Translations under genes and position numbers: made by a program
In this document: in pieces, positions 44,533-53,142 of the stretch
Layout: each line of letters opens with the position of its first letter
Position numbering within the stretch: the first letter of the stretch is position 1
Source: Brachybacterium faecium DSM 4810
Lineage (GTDB): Bacteria; Actinomycetota; Actinomycetes; Actinomycetales; Dermabacteraceae
DNA: 64,000 nucleotides
Reading direction: 5' to 3'
Assembly (NCBI GenBank): GCA_000023405.1
Contig: CP001643.1
Coordinates: forward strand, 2,542,001-2,606,000
Notes under the pieces: generated by a model
What the model was told of the DNA's origin: nothing
The model's database searches: none
Seen by the model: only the letters and a program-made list of their open reading frames with translations

Positions 44533-44925
44533 ATGAACGCTGCCACGGATCGACACGCGGACCGCTACGGGAGGCCGCTGGTAAGCCGCCGGACCGCGCG
44601 CGTGCTCATCGCCGTCGCAGCGGCGGTGTTCCTCGCGGCCATCGCGATCCTCGGCATCAGCACGGGCGGCACCTCCGTCAGCTCGGAGCTGATCTCCTAC
44701 GACCACATCGCCGAGAACGTCGTCGCCGTGGACTTCCAGGTGACCATGGACCCGGGCACCGAGGCGAGCTGCCAGATCCAGGCGATGAACTCGGGCCGGG
44801 CGCAGGTGGGCTTCGTCGAGGTCGACATCCCCGCGCAGGAGTCGCGCCTGAGCGCGCACCACGTGGAGATCTCCACGCAGGGCGAGGCGGTCTCGGCCGA
44901 GATCATCGACTGCTCGCCGCGCTGA
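44533..44925 (+). CDS. DUF4307 family protein
   Basis: 130 residues: one N-terminal membrane helix (about 23-45) and a small extracytoplasmic beta domain with two Cys (ASCQIQAM, IIDCSPR) likely forming a disulfide. An actinobacterial family, usually next to mca and greA, of unknown function. Confidence 0.88.
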   Translation: MNAATDRHADRYGRPLVSRRTARVLIAVAAAVFLAAIAILGISTGGTSVSSELISYDHIAENVVAVDFQVTMDPGTEASCQIQAMNSGRAQVGFVEVDIPAQESRLSAHHVEISTQGEAVSAEIIDCSPR

Positions 44926-45126
44926 CCCGCACCCCCCGACCCCGCGGCCCCTCCTGCACCCGCGATCGAGGCTCCGGCGCCCGCCTGACCAGCCGCCGGG
45001 CACCTCCCCGATCGGTCCGCAGCGATTTCTCGCTCCGCGAAACGAGGTCCGAGATGCCCGGGAAAGCGTTGTGCGCCGTGTAAAGTGCTCCGGAACCGGC
45101 ATCTCGCCGATTCATCATCACCCGCA

Positions 45127-45156
45127 CACGGGGCGCATGAGGACATGTGCCCCGTG
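45127..45156 (+). promoter_or_regulatory. Hairpin in the greA leader region
   Basis: CACGGGGC (45127-45134) pairs with GCCCCGTG (45149-45156), extended inward by CAT/ATG with one mismatch around GAGGAC. It lies 61 bp before greA in a 292-bp gap. A possible upstream promoter lies near TTGTGC (45071) and TAAAGT (45079). It could be an attenuator or 5' stabiliser. Confidence 0.45.
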
Positions 45157-45217
45157 ATTCGCGTATTGGGGGCCTTTCGCTCCTGTGCGCACTACCGAGG
45201 ACGACAGGAGTGAACCC

Positions 45218-45709
45218 ATGAGCAGCCAGCCGAATGGCGCCTGGCTCACCCAGGACGCGTACGACCGCCTGGCCAAGGAGCTCGAAGAGCTCGAGGGCCC
45301 GGGACGCACCGAGATCGCGGAGCGCATCGCCGCAGCTCGCGATGAGGGGGACCTCAAGGAGAACGGCGGCTACCACGCCGCCCGCGAGGAGCAGGGCAAG
45401 ATGGAGGCGCGCATCGCGGACCTCCAGCGGCTGCTGAAGAACGCCGTGGTGGGCGAGGCGCCGAAGGACGACGGCGTGGTCGAGCCCGGCATGGTCGTGG
45501 TCATCTCCATGGCCGGCAAGGAGCGCACCTTCCTGCTGGGCAACCGCGAGATCGCCGACGGCGACGAAGACCTCGAGGTCTACTCCTCGGAGTCCCCGCT
45601 GGGCAGCGCGATCCACGGCTCCCGCGTGGGCGACACCGTCGACTACACCGCCCCGAACGGCAAGTCGTTCCCGATCGAGATCCGCAAGGCCACGCCCTAC
45701 AAGGCCTGA
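45218..45709 (+). CDS. greA: Transcription elongation factor GreA
   Basis: 163 residues: N-terminal coiled coil with the tip acidic pair in ARDEGDLKENGGYHAA, and a C-terminal FKBP-like domain ending GSRVGDTVDYTAPNGKSF. It rescues backtracked RNA polymerase. CAGGAG precedes ATG 45218. Confidence 0.95.
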   Translation: MSSQPNGAWLTQDAYDRLAKELEELEGPGRTEIAERIAAARDEGDLKENGGYHAAREEQGKMEARIADLQRLLKNAVVGEAPKDDGVVEPGMVVVISMAGKERTFLLGNREIADGDEDLEVYSSESPLGSAIHGSRVGDTVDYTAPNGKSFPIEIRKATPYKA

Positions 45710-45718
45710 GCGCTCAGA

Positions 45719-45761
45719 AGAAGGCCCCCGGGTCCGGCTGCTGCCGGCCCGGGGGCCTTCT
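45719..45761 (+). terminator. greA terminator
   Basis: AGAAGGCCCCCGGG (45719-45732) pairs with CCCGGGGGCCTTCT ending at 45761, with a second CCGG pair inside the loop. It begins 9 bp after the greA stop and ends in TTCTC. The arms are symmetrical and would also stop the convergent gene. Confidence 0.92.
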
Positions 45762-45791
45762 CATGCGTCGGCGGGTGCCGACCGCTCGGGC

Positions 45792-47225
45792 TCAGTCGCC
45801 GTCGCGCGGGGTGTCCTGGGCCGGCGGGTCCTGCGGCGAGGGCGGCTGCGCCGGGGTCTCCTGGGACGGCGCAGCCTGCGGGGCCGACGAGCCCGTCCCC
45901 GCGGAGCTCTGCACGGCCGACTCCTGTGCGGCCGGCTCCTGTGGGGTCGGCTCCTGCGGAGCCCGCTCCTGCGACGCCGAGGGCTGCGCGGGTGCTGTCT
46001 TCGCGCCAGGCACCAGCGCCGAGAAGGCGGAGCGCCGCTCGGCGCCCTCGGTCCCGCCCTGCACCGGGGCGGGCTGCGTGCGGGTCAGCGCCGCGAAGTG
46101 CTCGGCGCTCGCCCGGTCCTCGCCGAGATCCGGGGCCGGGTCCCGGCCCACCAGATACAGCAGCGTCGCGTTGACGAAGGCGATCAGCGGGATGGCGAAC
46201 AGCGCACCGGCGATGTTGGCGACCATGACACCGGCGGCCACACCGAGCAGCACGGCCAGCGGGTGTAGCTCGACGGCCTTGCCCATGAGGAACGGCTGGA
46301 GGATGTTGCTCTCGGCCTGCTGGACCACGAGCACGATCGCCAGCATGATGATCGCCCCGATCCAGCTGTTGAGCACGAGCACCAGCAGCACCGCGATGGC
46401 GCCGGAGACGATCGCACCGACCAGCGGGACGAAGGAGAACAGGAACACGAGCAGCCAGATCGGCACCGCGTAGGAGCCCAGCCCCAGAGCGACCATGCCG
46501 ATGGAGATGCCGGTGGCGTCCACGCCGGCGACGAGGATCTGGGTGCGGATGTACGCCGAGAGCGCCTTCCAGCCGCGGCGGAACGCCTCATGGGTGGGCA
46601 CCCGCGCGGCAGGCGGGAGCAGGCCGACCACCCAGCGCCAGATGCTCGAGCCGCCCGCCAGGAAGAAGAACAGGGCGAACAGGCAGATGACGATGCCGGT
46701 GGCGACGTTGCCGAGCACCGCGGCGGTGCCGAGCGCGCCGGAGACCAGCTGATCGGAGTTGTCCTGCAGCTGGGTGAGGCCCTCGTCGATCGCCGCATCG
46801 ACCATCGGCGCGTCGATCTGGAAGGTGGAGGTCGCCCAGTCGGTGAGGGACTGGAAGCCGGTGACGGCCTTCTCCTGGATGTCCGCGAACTGGGCGAACA
46901 GCTGCCGCCCCGCGAGCGTGAACATCCCGGCGATCACCAGCAGCAGCCCGAGCAGCGCCACGCCGCTGGCCGCGGTGCGCCCGAGGAAGGTGTAACGGGT
47001 GAGCACCTTGACCACCGGGTTCAGCATGGCGGCCAGCAGGACCGCGATGAGCACCGGGATCACCAGGGTGGTGATCTGCAGCAGCCCCCACAGGATCAGC
47101 GCGGAGGCCGCGATCACGACGATCAGTCTCCAGGACCACGCCGCGGCACGACGGATGCCGAGCGGGATCTCCTCGACCTCGGGTGCCAGCCCGGGGGCGC
47201 GCGGGGTGGGGCGCAGCTTCGACAT
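45792..47225 (-). CDS. AI-2E family (PerM-like) transporter
   Basis: 477 residues with about eight membrane segments and a 110-residue Gln/Pro/Ala-rich C-terminal tail. The core includes FSFVPLVGAIVSG and the AI-2E region AESNILQPFLMGKAVELHPL. Substrates vary across the family (autoinducer-2, Na+/H+ exchange, unknown). ATG 47225 with GGAAGGAG upstream. Confidence 0.9.
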   Translation of the reverse strand: MSKLRPTPRAPGLAPEVEEIPLGIRRAAAWSWRLIVVIAASALILWGLLQITTLVIPVLIAVLLAAMLNPVVKVLTRYTFLGRTAASGVALLGLLLVIAGMFTLAGRQLFAQFADIQEKAVTGFQSLTDWATSTFQIDAPMVDAAIDEGLTQLQDNSDQLVSGALGTAAVLGNVATGIVICLFALFFFLAGGSSIWRWVVGLLPPAARVPTHEAFRRGWKALSAYIRTQILVAGVDATGISIGMVALGLGSYAVPIWLLVFLFSFVPLVGAIVSGAIAVLLVLVLNSWIGAIIMLAIVLVVQQAESNILQPFLMGKAVELHPLAVLLGVAAGVMVANIAGALFAIPLIAFVNATLLYLVGRDPAPDLGEDRASAEHFAALTRTQPAPVQGGTEGAERRSAFSALVPGAKTAPAQPSASQERAPQEPTPQEPAAQESAVQSSAGTGSSAPQAAPSQETPAQPPSPQDPPAQDTPRDGD

Positions 47226-47393
47226 GGGGCTCCTTCCGTGTGAGCCGGGGCGGCTCACGGGGCATCCTAACCGCGTGCACCCCGCTCTCCGTCACCTCGC
47301 GCGTGCTCTTCTCGCCGAGGGTCGACGAAGGTCGGGCCCCTCCTCGCCGCGCGGCGGTGCTGTCCCGTTCACCGATCGCACTAGCGTGAACTC

Positions 47394-48275
47394 ATGCACT
47401 CCGAGCACCCGTTCCCCTCCGAGGGCCACCCGGCTCCCGCCCCCTCCGCCGACCGCGCGGTCGCCCAGGGACCCGTCGCCGGCATCGCCGCCCCCGTCTC
47501 CGCGGATGCCGCGGTCCCGGAGAGCACGGCGCTGTCCCTGCGCGGTCTGCGCAAGTCCTTCGACGGCACCGAAGTGGTCCACGAGCTCTCCCTGGACGTC
47601 CCGCGCGGCTCCTTCTACGGGATCGTCGGGCCCAACGGCGCCGGCAAGACCACCACGCTGTCCATGGCGACAGGGCTGCTCCGGCCCGACGGCGGCACCG
47701 CACACGTGCTCGGTCATGACATGTGGGCCGTGCCCGAGCAGGCCAAGGCCCGCCTCGGCGTGCTCGCCGACGGTCTGCGCACCTTCGACCGGCTCACCGG
47801 CCGGGAGCTGCTCACCTATGTGGGGCTGGTGCGCGGCATGGAGCCGGCGGTGGTCGAGGAGCGGATGGAGTCGCTGCTGACCGCGCTGGACCTCGCCGGC
47901 GAGGACGGCAAGCTGGTGGTCGACTACTCCGCAGGCATGACCAAGAAGATCCTGCTCGCCTGCGCGCTCCTGCATGCTCCGCGCCTGCTGGTGCTCGATG
48001 AGCCTCTCGAAGCGGTCGATCCCGTCTCCGCGCAGGTGATCCGCAAGATCCTCACCGCGTACGTCGACGGCGGCGGCACCGTGGTGCTCTCCAGCCACGT
48101 GATGGAGCTGGTCGAGGGCCTGTGCAGCCACGTGGCGATCATCGCGCGCGGCGAGCTGCTGGCCGACGGCACGCTCGATCAGGTGCGGCAGGGCGGCTCC
48201 CTGGTGCAGACCTTCATCGACCTCGTCGGCGGCGGCGACGTCGCAGAGGGGAGCCTGGCATGGCTGGAGTCCTGA
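47394..48275 (+). CDS. ABC-2 type exporter, ATP-binding protein
   Basis: 293 residues. A 45-residue low-complexity N-terminus precedes Walker A GPNGAGKTTT, signature YSAGMTKK (a common variant of LSGGQ in this subgroup), Walker B LLVLDEPLEAVD and switch SSHVMEL. Its 3' end overlaps the permease gene by 16 bp. Confidence 0.92.
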   Translation: MHSEHPFPSEGHPAPAPSADRAVAQGPVAGIAAPVSADAAVPESTALSLRGLRKSFDGTEVVHELSLDVPRGSFYGIVGPNGAGKTTTLSMATGLLRPDGGTAHVLGHDMWAVPEQAKARLGVLADGLRTFDRLTGRELLTYVGLVRGMEPAVVEERMESLLTALDLAGEDGKLVVDYSAGMTKKILLACALLHAPRLLVLDEPLEAVDPVSAQVIRKILTAYVDGGGTVVLSSHVMELVEGLCSHVAIIARGELLADGTLDQVRQGGSLVQTFIDLVGGGDVAEGSLAWLES

Positions 48276-49972
48276 GCAGCGAGCATGTCCGCACCGCCTC
48301 GGCACAGGGCGTCCATCACGGGGAGATCTCCGCGAAGGCGCTGCTGCGCATGCAGCTGCGGCTCAAGTGGACGCTGTGGAAGCGGTCCTACCGCAAGAAC
48401 GTCGGCAAGCTCATCGGCACGATCATCGGGGCGCTGTACGGCCTCGGCGGGCTCGTGTCGCTGGTGTTCCTCTTCCTGGGGACCACGCTGTGGGCCGGCG
48501 AGGGCGAGACCTTCCCGCTGGTCGTGCGGGGGCTGGGCGCGCTGACGGTGCTGGCGTGGTTCCTCATCCCGGTGCTCGCCTTCGGGCTCGACGACACCCT
48601 CGATCCGCGCGCCTTCGCGCTCTTCCCCCGCAGCGCGAAGGAGCTCCAGCCGGGGCTGTTCGCCGCGGCGGCGCTGAGCTTCCCGAGCCTGCTCACCCTG
48701 GCGGCGGTCGCGATCGCGACCGGGTTCGAGCTGCTGTGGCTGATCGTCTTCGGGCAGGGGGCGGTGTGGATCGTGCTCGGCGCGCTGGCGCTGATCCCCG
48801 CGAACCTCGCCGCCTACTGCCTGTGCCTGCTGCTGCCGCGCGCCTGGTTCGCGCACTCCGCGAGCCGCACCTCCTCGCGTAGCGGCCGAGAGCTCGGCGG
48901 GATCTTCGGCTTCGTGGTGATGTTCGCGGCGATCTACGCCTTCTCCCTGGGCGCGCAGCGCATCGGCGACATCGACGTCGAGCTGCTGGGCGAGTGGGCG
49001 CCCCGGATCGTCGGCGTCGTCGCCTGGACGCCGGTGGGGGCGCTCTTCGCGGTGCCGATGGACCTCGCGGAGGGTCACGTGCTCACCGCCCTGGCGCGCG
49101 CCGTGATCGGTGCGGCGACGATCGTGCTGGTGTGGAGGTGGTGGCGGCGGTCCATCGACGCGGCGCTCACCTCGGCCCTGAGCGGGGACGCCTCCTCCGG
49201 CGACGCCAAGGTCTCGCCGCTGGTGCCCCGTTTCCTGCGGCCCGGGCCGTTCGGGGCGGTGATGGGCAAGTCGCTGCGCTACTGGCGGCGCGACACCCGC
49301 TACCTCGCGGCGCTCGGCATCTACCCGGTGGTCCTCGTGTTCTTCGCCGCGATGGGCTTCATGCTCCCCGAGTCCCGCCCGATGATGCTGGGCATGGCCG
49401 TGTTCATGTGCGGCATGAGCGGGATCTCCCTGGCCAACGAGATCGGCTTCGACGGCCCCTCGGGCTGGGTCAACATCGTCACCGCCCTCCCCGCGCGCGC
49501 CAACCTCCTGGGGCGCATCGCCGCGATGGCGGTGCTGATGGTCCCCGGCGCGGTGGTGATCACGACGGTGATCCCGCTGCTGTTCGGGATGGGTGAACTG
49601 GTGCCGCTGGCGGTCATGGGCTCCCTCGGCGCGATGATCTGCGGCTGGGGCATCTCCATGGTGGTGGGCGTGCTGCTGCCCTACCCGAGCTCCCCTCCGG
49701 GCACCAACCCCATGAAGGACAAGTCCGCCTCGAGCTCCAACGCCATGCTCGCGATGGCGGTGGCGATGCTGGGCATCTTCGTCCCGCTGCTGCCGGCGAT
49801 CGGGGTGGGCATCTGGGGCGCCGTGGTGGGCAGCCTCCCGCTGATGATGCTCGCGGGTGCGCTCGCGCTGCTGGCCGGGGCGGCGGTGTTCCTGGTGGGG
49901 CTGCGGATCGCGGAGGTGCGGCTCGAGGCCCGCTATCCGGATGTCTTCCAGAAGGTGCGCGACCACCTGTAG
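48260..49972 (+). CDS. ABC exporter permease, large multi-span protein
   Basis: 570 residues with about 12 membrane segments arranged as two similar halves, the layout of a fused dimeric permease. No signature identifies the cargo. ATG 48260 after GAGGGGAG, within the end of the ATPase gene. Cargo could be a peptide or lipid. Confidence 0.88.
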   Translation: MAGVLSSEHVRTASAQGVHHGEISAKALLRMQLRLKWTLWKRSYRKNVGKLIGTIIGALYGLGGLVSLVFLFLGTTLWAGEGETFPLVVRGLGALTVLAWFLIPVLAFGLDDTLDPRAFALFPRSAKELQPGLFAAAALSFPSLLTLAAVAIATGFELLWLIVFGQGAVWIVLGALALIPANLAAYCLCLLLPRAWFAHSASRTSSRSGRELGGIFGFVVMFAAIYAFSLGAQRIGDIDVELLGEWAPRIVGVVAWTPVGALFAVPMDLAEGHVLTALARAVIGAATIVLVWRWWRRSIDAALTSALSGDASSGDAKVSPLVPRFLRPGPFGAVMGKSLRYWRRDTRYLAALGIYPVVLVFFAAMGFMLPESRPMMLGMAVFMCGMSGISLANEIGFDGPSGWVNIVTALPARANLLGRIAAMAVLMVPGAVVITTVIPLLFGMGELVPLAVMGSLGAMICGWGISMVVGVLLPYPSSPPGTNPMKDKSASSSNAMLAMAVAMLGIFVPLLPAIGVGIWGAVVGSLPLMMLAGALALLAGAAVFLVGLRIAEVRLEARYPDVFQKVRDHL

Positions 49973-50007
49973 TCGGGCGGAGCGCGGCGGGTCGGGCGGA
50001 GCGCGGC

Positions 50008-50652
50008 TCACTCCTCGGCGGTGAGCTCCCGCGCCATCACGAGCGCATCGACCTGCCGGCCGCGGATCCGGTAGTAGCCGCGGCGGCGGTCGATCTCGCG
50101 ATACCCGGCGGCGGTGTACACGGCGCGGGCGCGGGCGTTGTCCTCCCGCACCTCGAGCAGCATCCGCTGCGCCCCTCCGGCGAGCGCCTGCGTCTCGCAC
50201 CAGGCCAGCAGGGCGCGGCCCACGCCCTCCCCCGGTCGACGGGTGCCGATGGTGTGCAGGTCCGCGAGGTCGCCGGCGAGCATGATCCCGGCGTAGCCGA
50301 TCAGGGCGCCGCGCGCCCCCGCCCCGTCGGCGGCGATCACGTAGCGACGGGTGGGGTGGGCGATCTCCTCGGCGAGCTGGAAGACGTTCCACGCCTCGTC
50401 GGGGAACAGCTCGAGCTCGGCGAAGGCGATCTCCTCGACGTCCTCGAGGGTCGCCGGGCGCAGCGCCCAGTCGGCGGCGCCGTCCCCGGGCGCGCCGTTC
50501 TGGGGAGCGCCGTCCTGGGGCACGCCGCCCGTCGCACCGTCCCCGCCTGTTGCGCCACCGCCGGCTGCCGTGGCGTCGGCCCCCTGCCCCACCTCAGCCT
50601 GCCCCACCTCAGCGCCCCAGGGCGCTCTTGCGGGCGGTGGGCTTGGCGGCAT
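50008..50652 (-). CDS. rimI: Ribosomal protein S18-alanine N-acetyltransferase (RimI-like GNAT)
   Basis: 214 residues. The GNAT core begins ALRPATLEDVEEIAFAELELF, with the acetyl-CoA loop TRRPGEGVGRALL and C-terminal YTAAGYREIDRRRGYYR. The first 60 residues are Gly/Ala repeats (GGATGGDGATGG, GAPQNGAPGDGA), partly overlapping tsaB, so the real start may be a later codon. Third gene after tsaE and tsaB, as in other actinobacteria. Confidence 0.85.
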   Translation of the reverse strand: MPPSPPPARAPWGAEVGQAEVGQGADATAAGGGATGGDGATGGVPQDGAPQNGAPGDGAADWALRPATLEDVEEIAFAELELFPDEAWNVFQLAEEIAHPTRRYVIAADGAGARGALIGYAGIMLAGDLADLHTIGTRRPGEGVGRALLAWCETQALAGGAQRMLLEVREDNARARAVYTAAGYREIDRRRGYYRIRGRQVDALVMARELTAEE

Positions 50653-51343
50653 CGGGCTCGCGCAGGTACAGCGGCTCGGTGCTCGTCAGGTCCTCGCCCC
50701 GGGCGGTGAGCGCGGCGGCGGCCAGGAGCAGATGACCGGCGTCCACGTGCACGAGGTCGGCGGTGGCGGGCAGCAGCTCGGGGTAGAGGCGGGTGCCGGA
50801 GCCGACGAGCAGGTCGCAGGCGGTGAGCTCCTCGGCCACCTCGGCCGGTGCGGCGACCGCCGGGTCCGCGACGCGGGAGATCTCGCCCCCCGCCTCGCGC
50901 CGGTAGCGGGCGTGGTACACCTCGCGGCGGCGGGCGTCGAGGGCGACGCCCACGGTGACCGGGCCTCTGCGCGCGGGGTCGAGGTCGGCGAGCGCCTGGT
51001 GCGCGAGGGCGTCGAGGGAGCTCAGCCCGTGCAGGGGGATGCCGAGCACCGCGGCGATGGAGCGGGCGGAGACCAGTCCCACGCGCAGGCCGGTGAACGG
51101 GCCGGGCCCGCGGCCGACGACGACGCCGGTGAGCGCGCCGCGCTCGACGCCCGCGGCGTGCAGCGTCTCGTCGATCAGGGCCAGCAGCACCTCGTCGTGG
51201 TGGCGGGAACGCTCGTCGGAGCGCACCTGCAGGATCTCGAGCGGGGCGCCGGGCGCCGTGGTGCCCGCCGCGGCAGGGCCGGGCAGCGCACCGCGGGCCA
51301 CGGCTGTGCTCACCGCCCCGGAGGTGTCGATTCCCAGCAGCAT
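50609..51343 (-). CDS. tsaB: tRNA t6A biosynthesis protein TsaB
   Basis: 244 residues, ASKHA-fold partner of TsaD. MLLGIDTSGAVSTAV begins the fold, and GRGPGPFTGLRVGLVSARSIA is the family signature. Its ATG shares a base with the tsaE stop (TGATG). Contains Ala/Gly-rich insertions but all core blocks. Confidence 0.93.
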   Translation of the reverse strand: MLLGIDTSGAVSTAVARGALPGPAAAGTTAPGAPLEILQVRSDERSRHHDEVLLALIDETLHAAGVERGALTGVVVGRGPGPFTGLRVGLVSARSIAAVLGIPLHGLSSLDALAHQALADLDPARRGPVTVGVALDARRREVYHARYRREAGGEISRVADPAVAAPAEVAEELTACDLLVGSGTRLYPELLPATADLVHVDAGHLLLAAAALTARGEDLTSTEPLYLREPDAAKPTARKSALGR

Positions 51344-51960
51344 CAGCGGTTCTCCTCGTCCAGCGGCTCGTCCAGCGGGGTGTGCGGATCCTGCGGGGCG
51401 TCCGGGCGGGGTGCGGGCCCCTCGTCGGGACCGGCGGTGCCGTCCGCGGCGGTGACGGCGGCGAGCGCGCCCTCGAGCCGGAGGATCGCGGCCTCGTCCC
51501 AGCGGGGTCCGCTCGGGACGAGGTGCAGGGTGCGGGGCTCGTCGGGGTCCTCGGGGTCCTCGACGCGGTCGGGGCGGTCCAGGACCACCAGCAGGGCGGA
51601 ATCGGCGAGGTGCTCGACGCGGTCGCGGCCCCACTCCACGACGGTCACGGCGCGGTCGAGATCGGCTTCGAGGTCGAGGTCGTCGATCTCGCCCTCGCCG
51701 CCGAGCCGGTAGGCGTCCACGTGCACCAGATCGGGCCCGTCGCCGAGGCTGGGATGGACCCGTTCGATGACGAAGGTGGGCGAGGCGACCGGGCCCCGCA
51801 CCCCCAGGCCGTCGCCGAGCCCCTGGGTGAAGGTGGTCTTGCCGGCGCCGAGCGGGCCGTCGAGCACGAGCAGGTCCCCGGCCCGCAGCGCACCGGCCAG
51901 GGCGCGGGCGACGGCCCGGGTGCCCTCGGCGTCGCGCGTGCGGATCTCGTGGGCGCTCAT
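51343..51960 (-). CDS. tsaE: tRNA t6A biosynthesis ATPase TsaE
   Basis: 205 residues. P-loop GPLGAGKTTF, then SPTFVIERVH and HVDAYRLGG, as in TsaE. Length is above the usual 150 because of a C-terminal acidic tail (about 60 residues). Start overlaps the alr stop in ATGA. Confidence 0.93.
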   Translation of the reverse strand: MSAHEIRTRDAEGTRAVARALAGALRAGDLLVLDGPLGAGKTTFTQGLGDGLGVRGPVASPTFVIERVHPSLGDGPDLVHVDAYRLGGEGEIDDLDLEADLDRAVTVVEWGRDRVEHLADSALLVVLDRPDRVEDPEDPDEPRTLHLVPSGPRWDEAAILRLEGALAAVTAADGTAGPDEGPAPRPDAPQDPHTPLDEPLDEENR

Positions 51961-53129
51961 GACAGGACCTTCCGGGTGACGCGCCCGGAGACGGAGGTGA
52001 GCACCTCGTAGGGGATGGTGCCGGCGGCGGCCGCCCAGTCGTCGGCGGTCGAGGCGGAGGGCCCGCCCGGGTCACCCCCGGCGTCGCCGAAGAGGAACAC
52101 CTCGTCGCCGGGGCGGGCCTCGGAGTCCGCTCCCAGGTCGATGACGATCTGGTCCATGCTGATGCGGCCCACCTGCGGGGCGCGGCGGTCGCCGGAGGCG
52201 GTGCGCACGAGCACGTCGCAGCGGTCGCTGCCGGCACGGTGCAGGCCGTCGGCATAGCCGATCGGCACCAGACCCAGCCGGGTGGGTCGCGTGGTGGTGC
52301 GCATCCGGCCGTAGCCGATGCTGTGCCCCTCGGGGACCTCCTTGACCAGCGCGATCCGGCTGGTGAGCGTCATCGCGGGCCGGAGCGGCACATCGGTGGG
52401 GACGGGCGGGTAGCCGTACAGCGCGATCCCGGGACGCACCAGGTCGCGGTGCAGGTCCGGGCGGGTGAGGGTCGCGGCGGAGTTCGCGATGTGCTGCAGC
52501 GGGATCGGCCCCACCTCGTCGGCGAACGCCGCGCAGGCCGAGTCGAACAGCTCCACCTGCTGGTCGGTCGCCGGGTCGGAGGGGTCGTCGGCGCTGGTGA
52601 GATGGGTCCATGCGCCCGTGGCCTGGAGGAAGTCGTCCTCGCGCAAGGTGGCGCCCATCTCACGGATCTGCCAGGGCAGCACGCCGTTGCGGCCCATGCC
52701 GGTGTCGATCTTCAGGTGGACGCGGGCGCGGCGGTCGGCCTGCCGGGCGGCCTCGGAGACCAGCGCGAGCATCTCCGGGGAGCCGACGGAGACGTCGACC
52801 CCGGAGGCGAGCACCTCCGGCAGCACGATCCGCGCCGTGTGCGGTTCGAACAGCCAGGTGAGGATCTGCGCGTCGAGATCGGCGCGGGCCAGCGCCAGGG
52901 CGCTCGCGGGGTGGGCGACGCCCAGCCAGGTGGCGCCGCCCTCGATCGCGGCGCGCGCGGCGGTGAGCATGCCGTGCCCGTACCCGTCGGCCTTCACCAC
53001 GGCCATCAGCGCCGTCTGCTCCTCGAGCAGCGTGCCCATCGCACGGGTGTTCTCGGTGATCGCGGAGGGGTCGATCATGGCCAGGTTGGGCACATGCCGA
53101 GGGTCCTCGGCGGGGATCGGGATGGTCAT
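51957..53129 (-). CDS. alr: Alanine racemase
   Basis: 390 residues, fold III PLP enzyme. VVKADGYGHG carries the PLP lysine (about K46); IGYADGLHR holds part of the active site in the C-terminal barrel. It supplies D-alanine for peptidoglycan. Lies 13 bp downstream of nnr and is coupled to tsaE. Confidence 0.95.
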   Translation of the reverse strand: MTIPIPAEDPRHVPNLAMIDPSAITENTRAMGTLLEEQTALMAVVKADGYGHGMLTAARAAIEGGATWLGVAHPASALALARADLDAQILTWLFEPHTARIVLPEVLASGVDVSVGSPEMLALVSEAARQADRRARVHLKIDTGMGRNGVLPWQIREMGATLREDDFLQATGAWTHLTSADDPSDPATDQQVELFDSACAAFADEVGPIPLQHIANSAATLTRPDLHRDLVRPGIALYGYPPVPTDVPLRPAMTLTSRIALVKEVPEGHSIGYGRMRTTTRPTRLGLVPIGYADGLHRAGSDRCDVLVRTASGDRRAPQVGRISMDQIVIDLGADSEARPGDEVFLFGDAGGDPGGPSASTADDWAAAAGTIPYEVLTSVSGRVTRKVLS

Positions 53130-53142
53130 CGAGCTCCTCGGT

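Noticed and set aside
47900..47950. Broken ABC signature (YSAGMTKK) as evidence of an inactive ATPase
   Set aside because: This variant is usual in ABC-2 exporters, and Walker A, Walker B and the switch His are intact.
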